6,482 nt of DNA from Smithella sp. (GCA_012797505.1 JAAZOZ010000284.1:1-6482); one strand, 5' to 3'. Positions 1 through 5,985 are shown, counted from the first letter of the stretch. The notes: generated by a model from the sequence alone, not told the origin. Program-made: numbers and translations.

Positions 1-39
1 GTCTTCGACTATCTCCGTATGACAAAAAACACTTGCCAA

Positions 40-219
40 TCAATACATTGAAGGGAGAACAAATTTACCGTGTGCCCCAACTGGTTTGCTATTGACATTC
101 ACGTTTTCCGGGGCTACATTAAACTCACACCAGGCAGTGCTTTTTAAAAGTCCACAAGCGCGCCGATTCCGGAAGCCTCCTTTCTCAAACATCAAGCCCC
201 TGCTGTCATTCACTTTCAT
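40..219 (-). CDS. doubtful small ORF, unknown
   Basis: I do not recognise this. From the ATG at 219 it would encode 59 residues; a GGTGAG element lies just upstream at usable spacing, which is why I prefer this start over a longer TTG-started version reaching 318. The longer version would add a CEQC pair just before the ATG, which looks a little like half of a zinc ribbon, but no second CxxC follows. The product is mixed basic and hydrophobic, with cysteines at residues 22 and 31 and no signal peptide or membrane segment. Codon use is unremarkable and no terminator follows. It could equally be chance, or the decayed end of a gene. Apart from it, bases 1-343 show no supported gene; the plus-strand reading frame across 86-325 overlaps it and has only a TTG start. 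Confidence 0.2.
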   Translation of the reverse strand: MKVNDSRGLMFEKGGFRNRRACGLLKSTAWCEFNVAPENVNVNSKPVGAHGKFVLPSMY

Positions 220-329
220 TCGCTCACCGCATTGCTCGCAGACGGAAGAAATCACGGGAAAACAACGTTTTGTGGGAAAGAGAATAAATGAAGAAAGGAT
301 TGATCCAGCCAGGAACAAAAATTAAATCG

Positions 330-337
330 AAAGGAGG
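330..337 (+). promoter_or_regulatory. ribosome binding site for the YbaK-like gene
   Basis: AAAGGAGG is a near-complete anti-Shine-Dalgarno match, six bases before the ATG at 344. It fixes the start of the YbaK/EbsC-family gene. I could not support a sigma-70 promoter in the preceding 100 bases. Confidence 0.85.
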
Positions 338-343
338 TTCCTT

Positions 344-802
344 ATGCCCGCAAGAAAATTGAAAGAATATTTGGACAGTCAGGCCGTTAAGTACATCAAA
401 ATTGCTCATTCACCGGCCTATACGGCCCGGGAAATTGCCCAGTCCCTGCATATCAAGGGGGGCATGGTGGCAAAGACCGTCATTGTTGTGATGGAGGGAA
501 AGATGGCCATGGCGGTTCTGCCGGCCAATCGCTCCATCAACTTTGACCACTTTCGCAAGGCCGTCGGCGATCAGGAGATCCATCTTGCCACGGAGGGCCA
601 GTTCAAGGGACTGTTTCCGGATTGCGAAGTCGGCGCCATGCCTCCTTTCGGGAATCTATACGACATGGAGGTTTACGTGGACGAGCATTTACGGGAAGAT
701 GAGGATATCTTTTTCAACGCCTGCTCCCATTCGGAACTGGTGCGGATGTCCTACCAGGATTTTGAAAGGCTCGTAAACCCCAGGGTGATCAAACTTACCT
801 GA
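344..802 (+). CDS. YbaK/EbsC-family aminoacyl-tRNA deacylase-like protein
   Basis: This 152-residue cytoplasmic protein is a single YbaK/EbsC domain, close to the family's usual 150-170 residues. Members hydrolyse mischarged tRNAs in trans (for example Cys-tRNAPro or Ala-tRNAPro). Visible family marks are the AKTVIV strand with Lys44, which corresponds to the essential lysine of YbaK/ProX proteins; the G97-x-M-PPFG turn at about 97-103 that lines the aminoacyl pocket; and a C-terminal FNACSHSELVRMSYQDFERLV segment (about 124-144), the usual last strand and helix. The ATG has a strong AAAGGAGG six bases upstream. No synthetase domain is attached, so it is a stand-alone editor. Substrate specificity cannot be read with confidence; EbsC-like and YeaK-like members share these marks. 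The next gene starts 94 bases downstream on the same strand and may share its transcript. Confidence 0.9.
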   Translation: MPARKLKEYLDSQAVKYIKIAHSPAYTAREIAQSLHIKGGMVAKTVIVVMEGKMAMAVLPANRSINFDHFRKAVGDQEIHLATEGQFKGLFPDCEVGAMPPFGNLYDMEVYVDEHLREDEDIFFNACSHSELVRMSYQDFERLVNPRVIKLT

Positions 803-896
803 TGCCGGTTTTTTTCGTTTAATCCGGTGAAGCAGCCGGAAAAGCAAAGCGCCGCCGGAAGTGTCGGCGACCGAATTTCAAGAAAGGAGAGCCGTT

Positions 897-1070
897 ATGT
901 CAAAACTGAATTTGACGCCGGAAGAGGAAGCCAAAGTTCTGGAAATCCTGGAAAGGTACCTTCCGGAACTGCAGAATGAAACGGTGCATACGGACAATAA
1001 AGAACTTCGCAAATTTTTTAAGGAACGCCAGGCGTTTATGGAAGAGCTGATGAGGCGGTTGAAAAGCTGA
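897..1070 (+). CDS. small helical protein, unknown function
   Basis: A 57-residue protein, highly charged and almost certainly alpha-helical, with heptad-like leucines (LTPEEEAKVLEILERYLPEL), a central ETVHTDNKELRKFF stretch and a closing KERQAFMEELMRRLKS helix. The ATG at 897 is chosen over an in-frame GTG at 861 because AAAGGAGA sits at the right distance before it. From memory, small proteins with this plan (a helix, then x-T-D, then F/L-R-x-x-x-K-x-R and a final helix) recur as hypothetical proteins in deltaproteobacteria; that resemblance is recollection, not a search result. There is no signal peptide, membrane segment or metal site. It follows the YbaK-like gene by 94 bases and is followed by tandem terminator-like hairpins, so it is probably the last gene of that transcript. 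Function unknown. Confidence 0.75.
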   Translation: MSKLNLTPEEEAKVLEILERYLPELQNETVHTDNKELRKFFKERQAFMEELMRRLKS

Positions 1071-1112
1071 GCATAACGAATATTTCAACGACCTGAATCC
1101 AGGCTTTTCCCC

Positions 1113-1211
1113 CTATGCCAGAGGAACGCCCGACCGGCCGGCCATCCGTTTCCAAAAGCGGATGGCCGGGGCGGAGGCCGCCTTTTGAATTTCTTTCATC
1201 CGGATCGTCAT
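1113..1211 (-). CDS. possible tiny ORF or frameshifted remnant after the chaperone gene
   Basis: A 32-codon frame from the ATG at 1211, ending with TAG at 1113. The reading frame stays open well upstream of this ATG, and the extended translation (EAFRKAERQEKAMTIRMKEIQ) is charged, helical and GC-rich in third positions, as real genes nearby are. The only good ribosome site, GGGAGG at about 1267-1272, instead serves an ATG at 1260 (which stops after four codons) or a GTG at 1258 (16 codons, whose TGA overlaps this ATG as ATGA). The arrangement could be a degraded gene with a frameshift, two coupled leader peptides, or coincidence. The frame also overlaps the plus-strand terminator hairpins, which argues for coincidence. 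Not recognised. Confidence 0.2.
   Translation of the reverse strand: MTIRMKEIQKAASAPAIRFWKRMAGRSGVPLA
1138..1186 (+). terminator. tandem hairpins, probable terminator of the plus-strand unit
   Basis: Two adjacent hairpins: an 11-bp perfect stem (1138-1148 with 1159-1169, 10-base loop), then a 5-bp GGCGG/CCGCC stem (1170-1174 with 1178-1182, 3-base loop) followed by TTTT at 1183-1186. It begins 68 bases after the stop of the 57-residue gene, in the convergent region before the chaperone gene on the other strand. The T run is short, so termination may be partial. Confidence 0.6.
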
Positions 1212-1285
1212 GGCTTTTTCCTGACGTTCCGCCTTCCGGAATGCTTCAGGTATCGCACATAAACACCTCCCGCGATAAGCAGTTT

Positions 1286-1963
1286 TTATAGGGCTGCGAG
1301 GATGGAGGTAGTGACGGTCGCCATGATCTTATAAAAATCCGTTGCGGCATGAGCGACGACCTTTTCCGCAAACGTCCGTCCAAAATTCGTGAGATGCTTT
1401 TCCAGAGTCTCTTTTTGCAGTTTCTGGGCGAGCGCCTCGTTTTCCTTGTTGCCTTTCTTCATGGCCGCAAGCTCGTTGAAGTACAGATAGGCCATGAATT
1501 CAAGCTCGACCGCGATGTGATCGGGCGGTAGTTTAAAATCGTCCACCAGGTTGAGCCCCGCTTCGTAATACAGCCTCGCGATTTCAAAGGTCGACTCCTG
1601 GAGAAGCTTTCCTTCTTTGTAAACGGATTCGAAAAGATAAACCAGCCGGGGTTTTGACGAAAAGAACATCCGGGTATAATCTTTTTCCATCTCCAGAAGC
1701 AGCTCTGCCTCGTTCTGACCGGCGGCGGTGTATTTTCTTTCCATGACCGCGATCCGATCGGTCCAAGCGGCCTCCGGCTGGAGGACATTGAGCCATTCGT
1801 TCAATGTGGCCGTGAATTCCCCCGAGACCAGTTTTTCCACAAGGAGCTGATCCGGATAGTTAAATGCCTGCGCCAGGAGGTTGAAAAGCGCCGCCCGGGC
1901 CTGCAGACCGATTAAACGATCGTCCGGTCCGGTCCGGCGCGTTGTTGTTTTTTGGTTGCTCAT
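1286..1963 (-). CDS. TorD/DmsD-family molybdoenzyme chaperone
   Basis: A 225-residue, all-helical cytoplasmic protein of the TorD/DmsD/NarJ-like family, whose members bind the Tat signal and apo-form of a molybdoenzyme and hold it until cofactor insertion is complete. Visible marks are the E-K-D-Y-T-R-M-F segment (93-100, the family's DYxxLF helix), ESVY (112-115), the signature PDHIAVELEFM (147-157), and a closing helix with DFYKIM (209-214). Length is normal for the family (about 200-230). The start is supported by an AGGAA element upstream of the ATG; the first 15 residues are polar and probably disordered. It is the third gene of the oxidoreductase operon, 104 bases after the Fe-S subunit, and its client is almost certainly the Tat-signal-bearing catalytic subunit encoded two genes upstream. 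A perfect hairpin in the gap may lower its expression relative to the enzyme subunits. Confidence 0.9.
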   Translation of the reverse strand: MSNQKTTTRRTGPDDRLIGLQARAALFNLLAQAFNYPDQLLVEKLVSGEFTATLNEWLNVLQPEAAWTDRIAVMERKYTAAGQNEAELLLEMEKDYTRMFFSSKPRLVYLFESVYKEGKLLQESTFEIARLYYEAGLNLVDDFKLPPDHIAVELEFMAYLYFNELAAMKKGNKENEALAQKLQKETLEKHLTNFGRTFAEKVVAHAATDFYKIMATVTTSILAAL

Positions 1964-2018
1964 AAATATTTCCTAACAAATGTCCGCCCGATTGTCCAAT
2001 GACCGACAAATCGGCAAA

Positions 2019-2052
2019 CGTTCCGGCGGCGCCGGAAGGCGCCGCCGGAACG
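2019..2052 (-). terminator. perfect 15-bp hairpin between the Fe-S and chaperone genes
   Basis: Arms 2019-2033 and 2038-2052 are perfectly complementary, GC-rich, with a four-base loop (TTCC in the transcript). It starts 15 bases after the stop codon of the Fe-S subunit. The transcript continues with only TTT, not a full T run, so it is more likely an attenuator or an mRNA 3'-end stabiliser that sets the ratio of enzyme to chaperone than a complete terminator. Confidence 0.6.
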
Positions 2053-2067
2053 CGGTTCATGGTTTCG

Positions 2068-2772
2068 TTACTTCTTTGCCTTCTTGGCCTCCGCTTCAAT
2101 ACGGGTCCTTCTTTCGCTGTACTTTTTGAAGCCTGCGACAGCCAGAGCTGCCATTGCCGGAACGCCGATGCCGCCGTCCAGAGAAACCTTGCCCTTGAGG
2201 GCCTTCTTTGCCACCTTGGGATAGCCGAACTTCGTGGGATCTTCCTTGGCCAGAACGAACAGATGGGTTCCGCCGTTTTCTTCGTAGCCGTACAGTTTGA
2301 GTTTCTTCTCTTTGGCCAGCTTTGCCGCCAGTTTCTTCATTGCTTCATATTCGCCGAACTGCAGCGCGCCGGTGGGGCAAACCTCCGCGCAGGCCGGTTT
2401 CTTGTCCTCGCTGATTCTGTGCGCGCACATGCTGCACTTGACGATCTTCTTCGTATCCGCGTCAAATTGGGGAACATGGAACTTGCACACACGGACGCAG
2501 GTCTGGCAGCCGATGCACTTCTGGGCATTGTAAAGAACTGGACCGTATTCCGATTTGGTCAGGGCTTTCACCGGACAGTTTTCAACGCAGTCCGGCTCCA
2601 GACAGTGCATGCAACGCTTTTGATAAAGTCCGTCGTCATTGATTTGGACAAAGGTTCGGAAGAGCCCCTTTGACGCCTGGTCGTGATATCTGAACTCCTG
2701 GATGCACCGGTAGGCGCAGGAGTTGCATCCCGTGCAGAATGTGTCGTCCAGTAAAATGGCATACTTTTTCAT
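2068..2772 (-). CDS. four-cluster [4Fe-4S] electron-transfer subunit (DmsB/PhsB/ArrB type)
   Basis: A 234-residue ferredoxin-like beta subunit that passes electrons between the partner catalytic subunit and a membrane or soluble donor. Sixteen cysteines in four groups give four [4Fe-4S] clusters: C13/16/19/23, C54/57/62/66, C86/89/92/96 and C113/116/128/132, the normal pattern of the DmsB/NrfC/PhsB family. There is no Tat signal of its own, so it should be exported bound to the catalytic subunit. After residue 140 comes a lysine-rich linker, then a short hydrophobic stretch GGIGVPAMAALAVAG (about 200-214) and a very basic tail (about 216-234), resembling a short tail anchor as in FdhB-type subunits. 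GAGGTG precedes the ATG at 2772 at good spacing. It lies 12 bases after the catalytic gene. The precise subfamily is not determined. Confidence 0.93.
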   Translation of the reverse strand: MKKYAILLDDTFCTGCNSCAYRCIQEFRYHDQASKGLFRTFVQINDDGLYQKRCMHCLEPDCVENCPVKALTKSEYGPVLYNAQKCIGCQTCVRVCKFHVPQFDADTKKIVKCSMCAHRISEDKKPACAEVCPTGALQFGEYEAMKKLAAKLAKEKKLKLYGYEENGGTHLFVLAKEDPTKFGYPKVAKKALKGKVSLDGGIGVPAMAALAVAGFKKYSERRTRIEAEAKKAKK

Positions 2773-2784
2773 TTCGTCACCTCA

Positions 2785-5361
2785 CTACATCTTCTTTATG
2801 CTGACAAAAACATCTTCAACCCATCCCATTCCGGTCGGATCGAACTTCTTTAACATCGCCGGATCCTTCTGCGGGATCAAATCGCCGTCCCGGTAACCGA
2901 AATTGGCCGCCACCTTCAGGTTCTTGGCCCGGTGCCCGATGCCGTGGAACAACAGGACGCAGTCGTTTCTTGTGATGCGCTTCGTCAGATGCACCTTGGC
3001 TTTCTGTGGCCGAGGAAGATCCTTCATGTAGGTCGGATCGTTCTCGATGATGACGCCGTCGCCTTCCTTGAGACCCAGCTTGGCCGCAGCCTCGGGGTTG
3101 ATCCATGCCGTATCCATGTGGTTGCGGACCGTCACTTCCTTGAGGACGGGGTTGTTGATGAAATTGGGATCGGCATGCATATACCAAGGCGCCCGGGTGA
3201 TGAGCAGCGAGAACTTGTAGTCTCCCGTGGTTTCATGCCAGCGGGCATGCCAGACGGGCAGCGGGCTGTGGCCGACTTCGGCAAATTCGTTGATGTACAG
3301 CTTCACCCTTCCTCTGGGCTTGCCGTAGCCGATCTGCTCGATCTGCTTGTAGTTCTGATACTCTTTTTTATCGATCCACAAACCGCCCTTCTTCATGAAA
3401 TCTGCGGCGTTCTCGGCAATCCCCGCCTTCTTGACCGCGACATCGCTCAGATTTGTCGGAATCTTCTTCGCCGGATTGCCGCTGCCGTCCGTTGTCCAGT
3501 ATTTCGGCGCCAGCGCCAGACCGATCTTCATGGCGAAGCCGCCCCAGCCGATCTGGTCGCCCGGCGATTTCTGCACCGGCGTACCGCCGACGATGCAGGG
3601 ATATTTCGGATAGTAGAGACGCAGGTCCATCTTGCCCTCTTCAAACTGGTGGGGCGCCGGCACGACGTAGTCGCAGAAGTAGCCCAGATCGTCCAGGTAC
3701 AGGTTCCAATCCACCACGAGTTCCAGTTTCTGCGAGGCGGCCTCGAACATCTGGGAGTGGATCATGGCAAACAATCCGCGGTGCGGGTTCCGGAAGAAGG
3801 CAACCTTTGCGCGGTTCGTCTTGTAAAGTCCCCATCCCACCATGCCGTAATGACCCGGCGCCGAAAAATCTTTTTTCCGGTAAATATTGTCGGTGACCGG
3901 AAATTCATTGCGGAAGTCCACCGGCTGGGCGGGCTGCTCGGGATAAGGCGCCACGGGCGGGGCAATCTCATCGATCCAGGGAATCTTGACGTCATGCAGC
4001 AGGAGCATGCCGCCTTCATGGTCGATCGAGCCGGCCAGGGCGTTTAGAATCTGGATGGCGTGGCGGAGCCGCCAGCTGTTGGCGTAATTGGGACCCGCTG
4101 CGTCACGTTTGTATGTGGGAATCAACGCGTAAGGCGCGGCGGCCGCAAAATCCCTGGCAATCCTGCTGATGGCCTTGGCCGGAACATCGCTGATCTTCGC
4201 TGCCCACTGGGGCGTATAGGTTTTCGTTGCCTCGGCCAGAAGCTGCAGAACCGGCTTGGCCTTGACTTGCCGTCCGTCGATCGTCACGGTAAAGGTGCCG
4301 CCGAGAGCCGGGTCATCGCATTCATCGATGGGTTCGGCTTTTTTCTTTTTTGTGGACCAGGCCAGAAACATCCCGTCGGCTGTTTTCAGATGCGTCTGCT
4401 TTTCAACGTCCACCAGAGCCGCTCCGTCCGAATATTTGGACATGAATTCCTTGTTGTACTTTTTGCCGGCCATCATTTGATTAATCATGGCCAGCGCAAC
4501 GGCCAGATCCGTTCCCGGCTTGATCGCGTAATACTCACTGGCGAAATTGTCCGTCATGGGCGTGCGGACCGGGTTGAACATAACGATCTTGCCGCCGTTT
4601 CTTTTTCCCGCCGCCCAGTGATTGAGCATGCCCGCTTTGCCGCACTTGGAAAAAGAGTCGAATCCGAACCAGACCTGGTATTTGCACGTGTCGTAATCAT
4701 AACCGCACACATGGTGGCTCGGGGTGTAGCAGCTGGAATAAAACTTGTTCGGCGGATTGGTCAGCGTCAGACAGTTGATGTAGTAGTGTGTGCCGAAACA
4801 TTCCGTCCGCTGATCGCTGCGGGTGCAGCCGATGGACTGACACAGGCGGTTGGTGTAGGGATCGCCCGGCGACGCCATCAGAATTTCTTCCGGTTTGTAG
4901 GTTTTCATCTTGGCAATGATTTCGTTGACCGCATCTTCCGTCTTCATGACGACCCAGCCGGGATCCACGTCAGTTCCCTTCGTCTTGTTGGTCCTTTTCA
5001 GAGAAACCATCAAGCGGTCAGGATCGTACATGGAATCAACAAACCCCATGCCCTTGATGCAAAACTTTCCGTTGGAAACGGGATCTTCCGGACGGCCTTC
5101 CAGGGTCAGCGCTCGTTCAAGACCGGTGGCGGGGTCAACGCCGACCACGACATTATAGGCGCAGTCCGCTTCGCAGGCCCGTGCGCAAACCTGCGGCACC
5201 TTCTTGGTAATGCGGTACGGCATCTGCTCCTGGGGGTGATCCCCGAAAGCCCAGGCGGCCCGCATATTTCTGAAGGGAAAAGCCGTCATCGCCGTGGCGA
5301 CACCGGCGGCTCCCGCCAGCTTCAAAAAACTTCTTCTTTTCATTGAGATCTTCTTTTCCAT
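2785..5361 (-). CDS. Tat-exported Mo/W-bis-MGD oxidoreductase, catalytic subunit (DMSO reductase family)
   Basis: An 858-residue DMSO-reductase-superfamily enzyme. Residues 8-40 are a Tat signal: MKRRSFLK twin-arginine motif, then a hydrophobic run (LAGAAGVATAMTAF). Cys59/63/67/101 (C-x3-C-x3-C-x33-C) bind the [4Fe-4S] cluster; this spacing resembles DmsA more than the C-x2-C-x3-C of PhsA, ArrA or NapA. The Mo/W ligand is most likely Cys211 in FYSSCYTPSHH. The C-terminal part (about 713-858, with RNHMDTAWINPEAAAKLGLKEGDGV) is the molybdopterin dinucleotide-binding domain. Eight extra cysteines lie at 174-240. The start at 5361 is chosen over upstream in-frame starts because AAAGGAGG sits eight bases before it; the ATG at 5367 would be too close. 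It is first in an operon with an Fe-S subunit and TorD-type chaperone. Substrate (sulfur oxyanion, arsenate, sulfoxide or other) is unknown. Confidence 0.93.
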   Translation of the reverse strand: MEKKISMKRRSFLKLAGAAGVATAMTAFPFRNMRAAWAFGDHPQEQMPYRITKKVPQVCARACEADCAYNVVVGVDPATGLERALTLEGRPEDPVSNGKFCIKGMGFVDSMYDPDRLMVSLKRTNKTKGTDVDPGWVVMKTEDAVNEIIAKMKTYKPEEILMASPGDPYTNRLCQSIGCTRSDQRTECFGTHYYINCLTLTNPPNKFYSSCYTPSHHVCGYDYDTCKYQVWFGFDSFSKCGKAGMLNHWAAGKRNGGKIVMFNPVRTPMTDNFASEYYAIKPGTDLAVALAMINQMMAGKKYNKEFMSKYSDGAALVDVEKQTHLKTADGMFLAWSTKKKKAEPIDECDDPALGGTFTVTIDGRQVKAKPVLQLLAEATKTYTPQWAAKISDVPAKAISRIARDFAAAAPYALIPTYKRDAAGPNYANSWRLRHAIQILNALAGSIDHEGGMLLLHDVKIPWIDEIAPPVAPYPEQPAQPVDFRNEFPVTDNIYRKKDFSAPGHYGMVGWGLYKTNRAKVAFFRNPHRGLFAMIHSQMFEAASQKLELVVDWNLYLDDLGYFCDYVVPAPHQFEEGKMDLRLYYPKYPCIVGGTPVQKSPGDQIGWGGFAMKIGLALAPKYWTTDGSGNPAKKIPTNLSDVAVKKAGIAENAADFMKKGGLWIDKKEYQNYKQIEQIGYGKPRGRVKLYINEFAEVGHSPLPVWHARWHETTGDYKFSLLITRAPWYMHADPNFINNPVLKEVTVRNHMDTAWINPEAAAKLGLKEGDGVIIENDPTYMKDLPRPQKAKVHLTKRITRNDCVLLFHGIGHRAKNLKVAANFGYRDGDLIPQKDPAMLKKFDPTGMGWVEDVFVSIKKM

Positions 5362-5369
5362 TGACATTA

Positions 5370-5377
5370 CCTCCTTT
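5370..5377 (-). promoter_or_regulatory. ribosome binding site deciding the catalytic-subunit start
   Basis: AAAGGAGG on the minus strand, eight bases before the ATG at 5361. A second in-frame ATG at 5367 lies only two bases from the element and is unlikely to be used, and the TTG at 5394 lies upstream of the element. Confidence 0.85.
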
Positions 5378-5412
5378 ACACATGGAACCGACAAAATATT
5401 CTTTCCAAGTCA

Positions 5413-5453
5413 TTCGAGTGTTCGGTTTCACCGAACATCGTCCGACACTCGAA
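5413..5453 (-). promoter_or_regulatory. nested inverted repeat in the operon leader
   Basis: Outer arms 5413-5421 and 5445-5453 are a perfect 9-bp match; inside them 5419-5425 can pair with 5431-5437 (7 bp, 5-base loop). The 5' and inner arms compete for some of the same bases, so two mutually exclusive folds are possible. It lies about 50 bases upstream of the catalytic-subunit start and downstream of the candidate promoter, so it would be in the 5' leader. It may be a protein operator, a leader stem-loop or both. Confidence 0.55.
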
Positions 5454-5508
5454 ATTTTCTTGTCCAGACAGCCTGCGCCGTTAAGGCGTCGACCATTCTG
5501 CTAAGTTC

Positions 5509-5536
5509 AGCATAAAGGATTAAAAGGGATTGTCAA
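5509..5536 (-). promoter_or_regulatory. candidate sigma-70 promoter of the oxidoreductase operon
   Basis: On the minus strand a perfect TTGACA (5536-5531) is followed by a 16-base spacer and TATGCT (5514-5509, four of six to consensus). Transcription would begin near 5502, giving a leader of about 140 bases that holds the nested inverted repeat. ATAAC repeats sit just upstream of the -35, where an activator would bind. Confidence 0.55.
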
Positions 5537-5547
5537 GGTAATTTTTC

Positions 5548-5573
5548 AGTTATTTCATATAGTTATGTGTTAT
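5548..5573 (-). promoter_or_regulatory. ATAAC direct repeats upstream of the -35
   Basis: Three copies of ATAAC (minus strand) occur at 5573-5569, 5566-5562 and 5553-5549, two of them as ATAACT 13 bases apart. They lie upstream of the candidate -35. (T)ATAAC resembles, from memory, half of the ModE operator, and a ModE-like gene ends 58 bases away. The AT-rich background makes chance possible. Confidence 0.3.
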
Positions 5574-5631
5574 AGAGCATATGCCCGGTGGAACATAACC
5601 AGATGAAAGAAGGGGGGTATGCGTTCAATAC

Positions 5632-5985
5632 TCATTTCTTTTCATCGCTTTTCGGAAGGGGATCTTTAAGCACGATAAACGGGGACCGGCGCACTTGGAT
5701 AAATGCATCGACGTCTTTTTCAAGTTTCTCGAATTCAGCCAGCAGCATTCGCGCGTCTTTTGTCAGGTGCATTTTCTTGTCATCGCCCACTTCAACAATT
5801 TTTTTGCCGATGCGCTCTTCCGTCAATTTAATTTTTCCCCAGGCCGCGCGATAGGACATTTTCAATTGTTTGGCCGCCCCGTACAGGCCATGACACTCAT
5901 CGATGGCTTTCAAGAGCTGGTCGCGTCCCTCACCGAACAGGGCGTGGCCGTCCTTTTCCAGCCATATTTTAAATTTAATTTCCAT
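5632..5985 (-). CDS. stand-alone ModE-type winged-helix regulator
   Basis: A 117-residue protein made only of the ModE N-terminal DNA-binding domain. Family marks are the K-x-W-L-E-K-D-G-x-x-L-F-G-E-G-R-x-x-L-L-x-A-I opening (6-28) and the helix-turn-helix AAKQLKMSYRAAWGKIK (37-53). The glycine-rich GG-x-x-GGG wing usual before the conserved L-T is replaced by GDDKKMHLT (67-75), so its DNA contact may differ. The C-terminal TOBE/Mop molybdate-binding domains of full ModE (about 260 residues) are absent; a basic tail ends the protein. The ATG at 5985 is chosen because AAGGTG precedes it at good spacing; an upstream extension to 6096 has no ribosome site. It points the same way as the oxidoreductase operon, 270 bases upstream with no obvious terminator between, so it is a likely regulator of that operon. 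Metal sensing is not shown. Confidence 0.88.
   Translation of the reverse strand: MEIKFKIWLEKDGHALFGEGRDQLLKAIDECHGLYGAAKQLKMSYRAAWGKIKLTEERIGKKIVEVGDDKKMHLTKDARMLLAEFEKLEKDVDAFIQVRRSPFIVLKDPLPKSDEKK

Noticed and set aside
803..896. Terminator between the YbaK-like gene and the small helical protein gene
   Set aside because: T7 follows CCGG but there is no stem of useful length before it; only a weak 5-bp repeat nearby.
1999..2673. 224-codon plus-strand frame opposite the Fe-S subunit
   Set aside because: It is antisense to a gene with sixteen correctly spaced cysteines; its cysteine and leucine content mirrors that gene.
2932..5346. Long open frames on the plus strand (2932-4047, 4060-5346) opposite the catalytic subunit
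   Set aside because: They are antisense to a clearly recognised enzyme gene, have no ribosome sites or known domains, and arise from the codon bias of the real gene.
2785..5361. Assignment of the catalytic subunit as respiratory arsenate reductase (ArrA)
   Set aside because: Sizes and the A-B-chaperone order fit, but the cluster spacing is C-x3-C-x3-C rather than C-x2-C-x3-C, and the residues flanking the presumed ligand Cys211 do not match the His and Lys I recall for ArrA.
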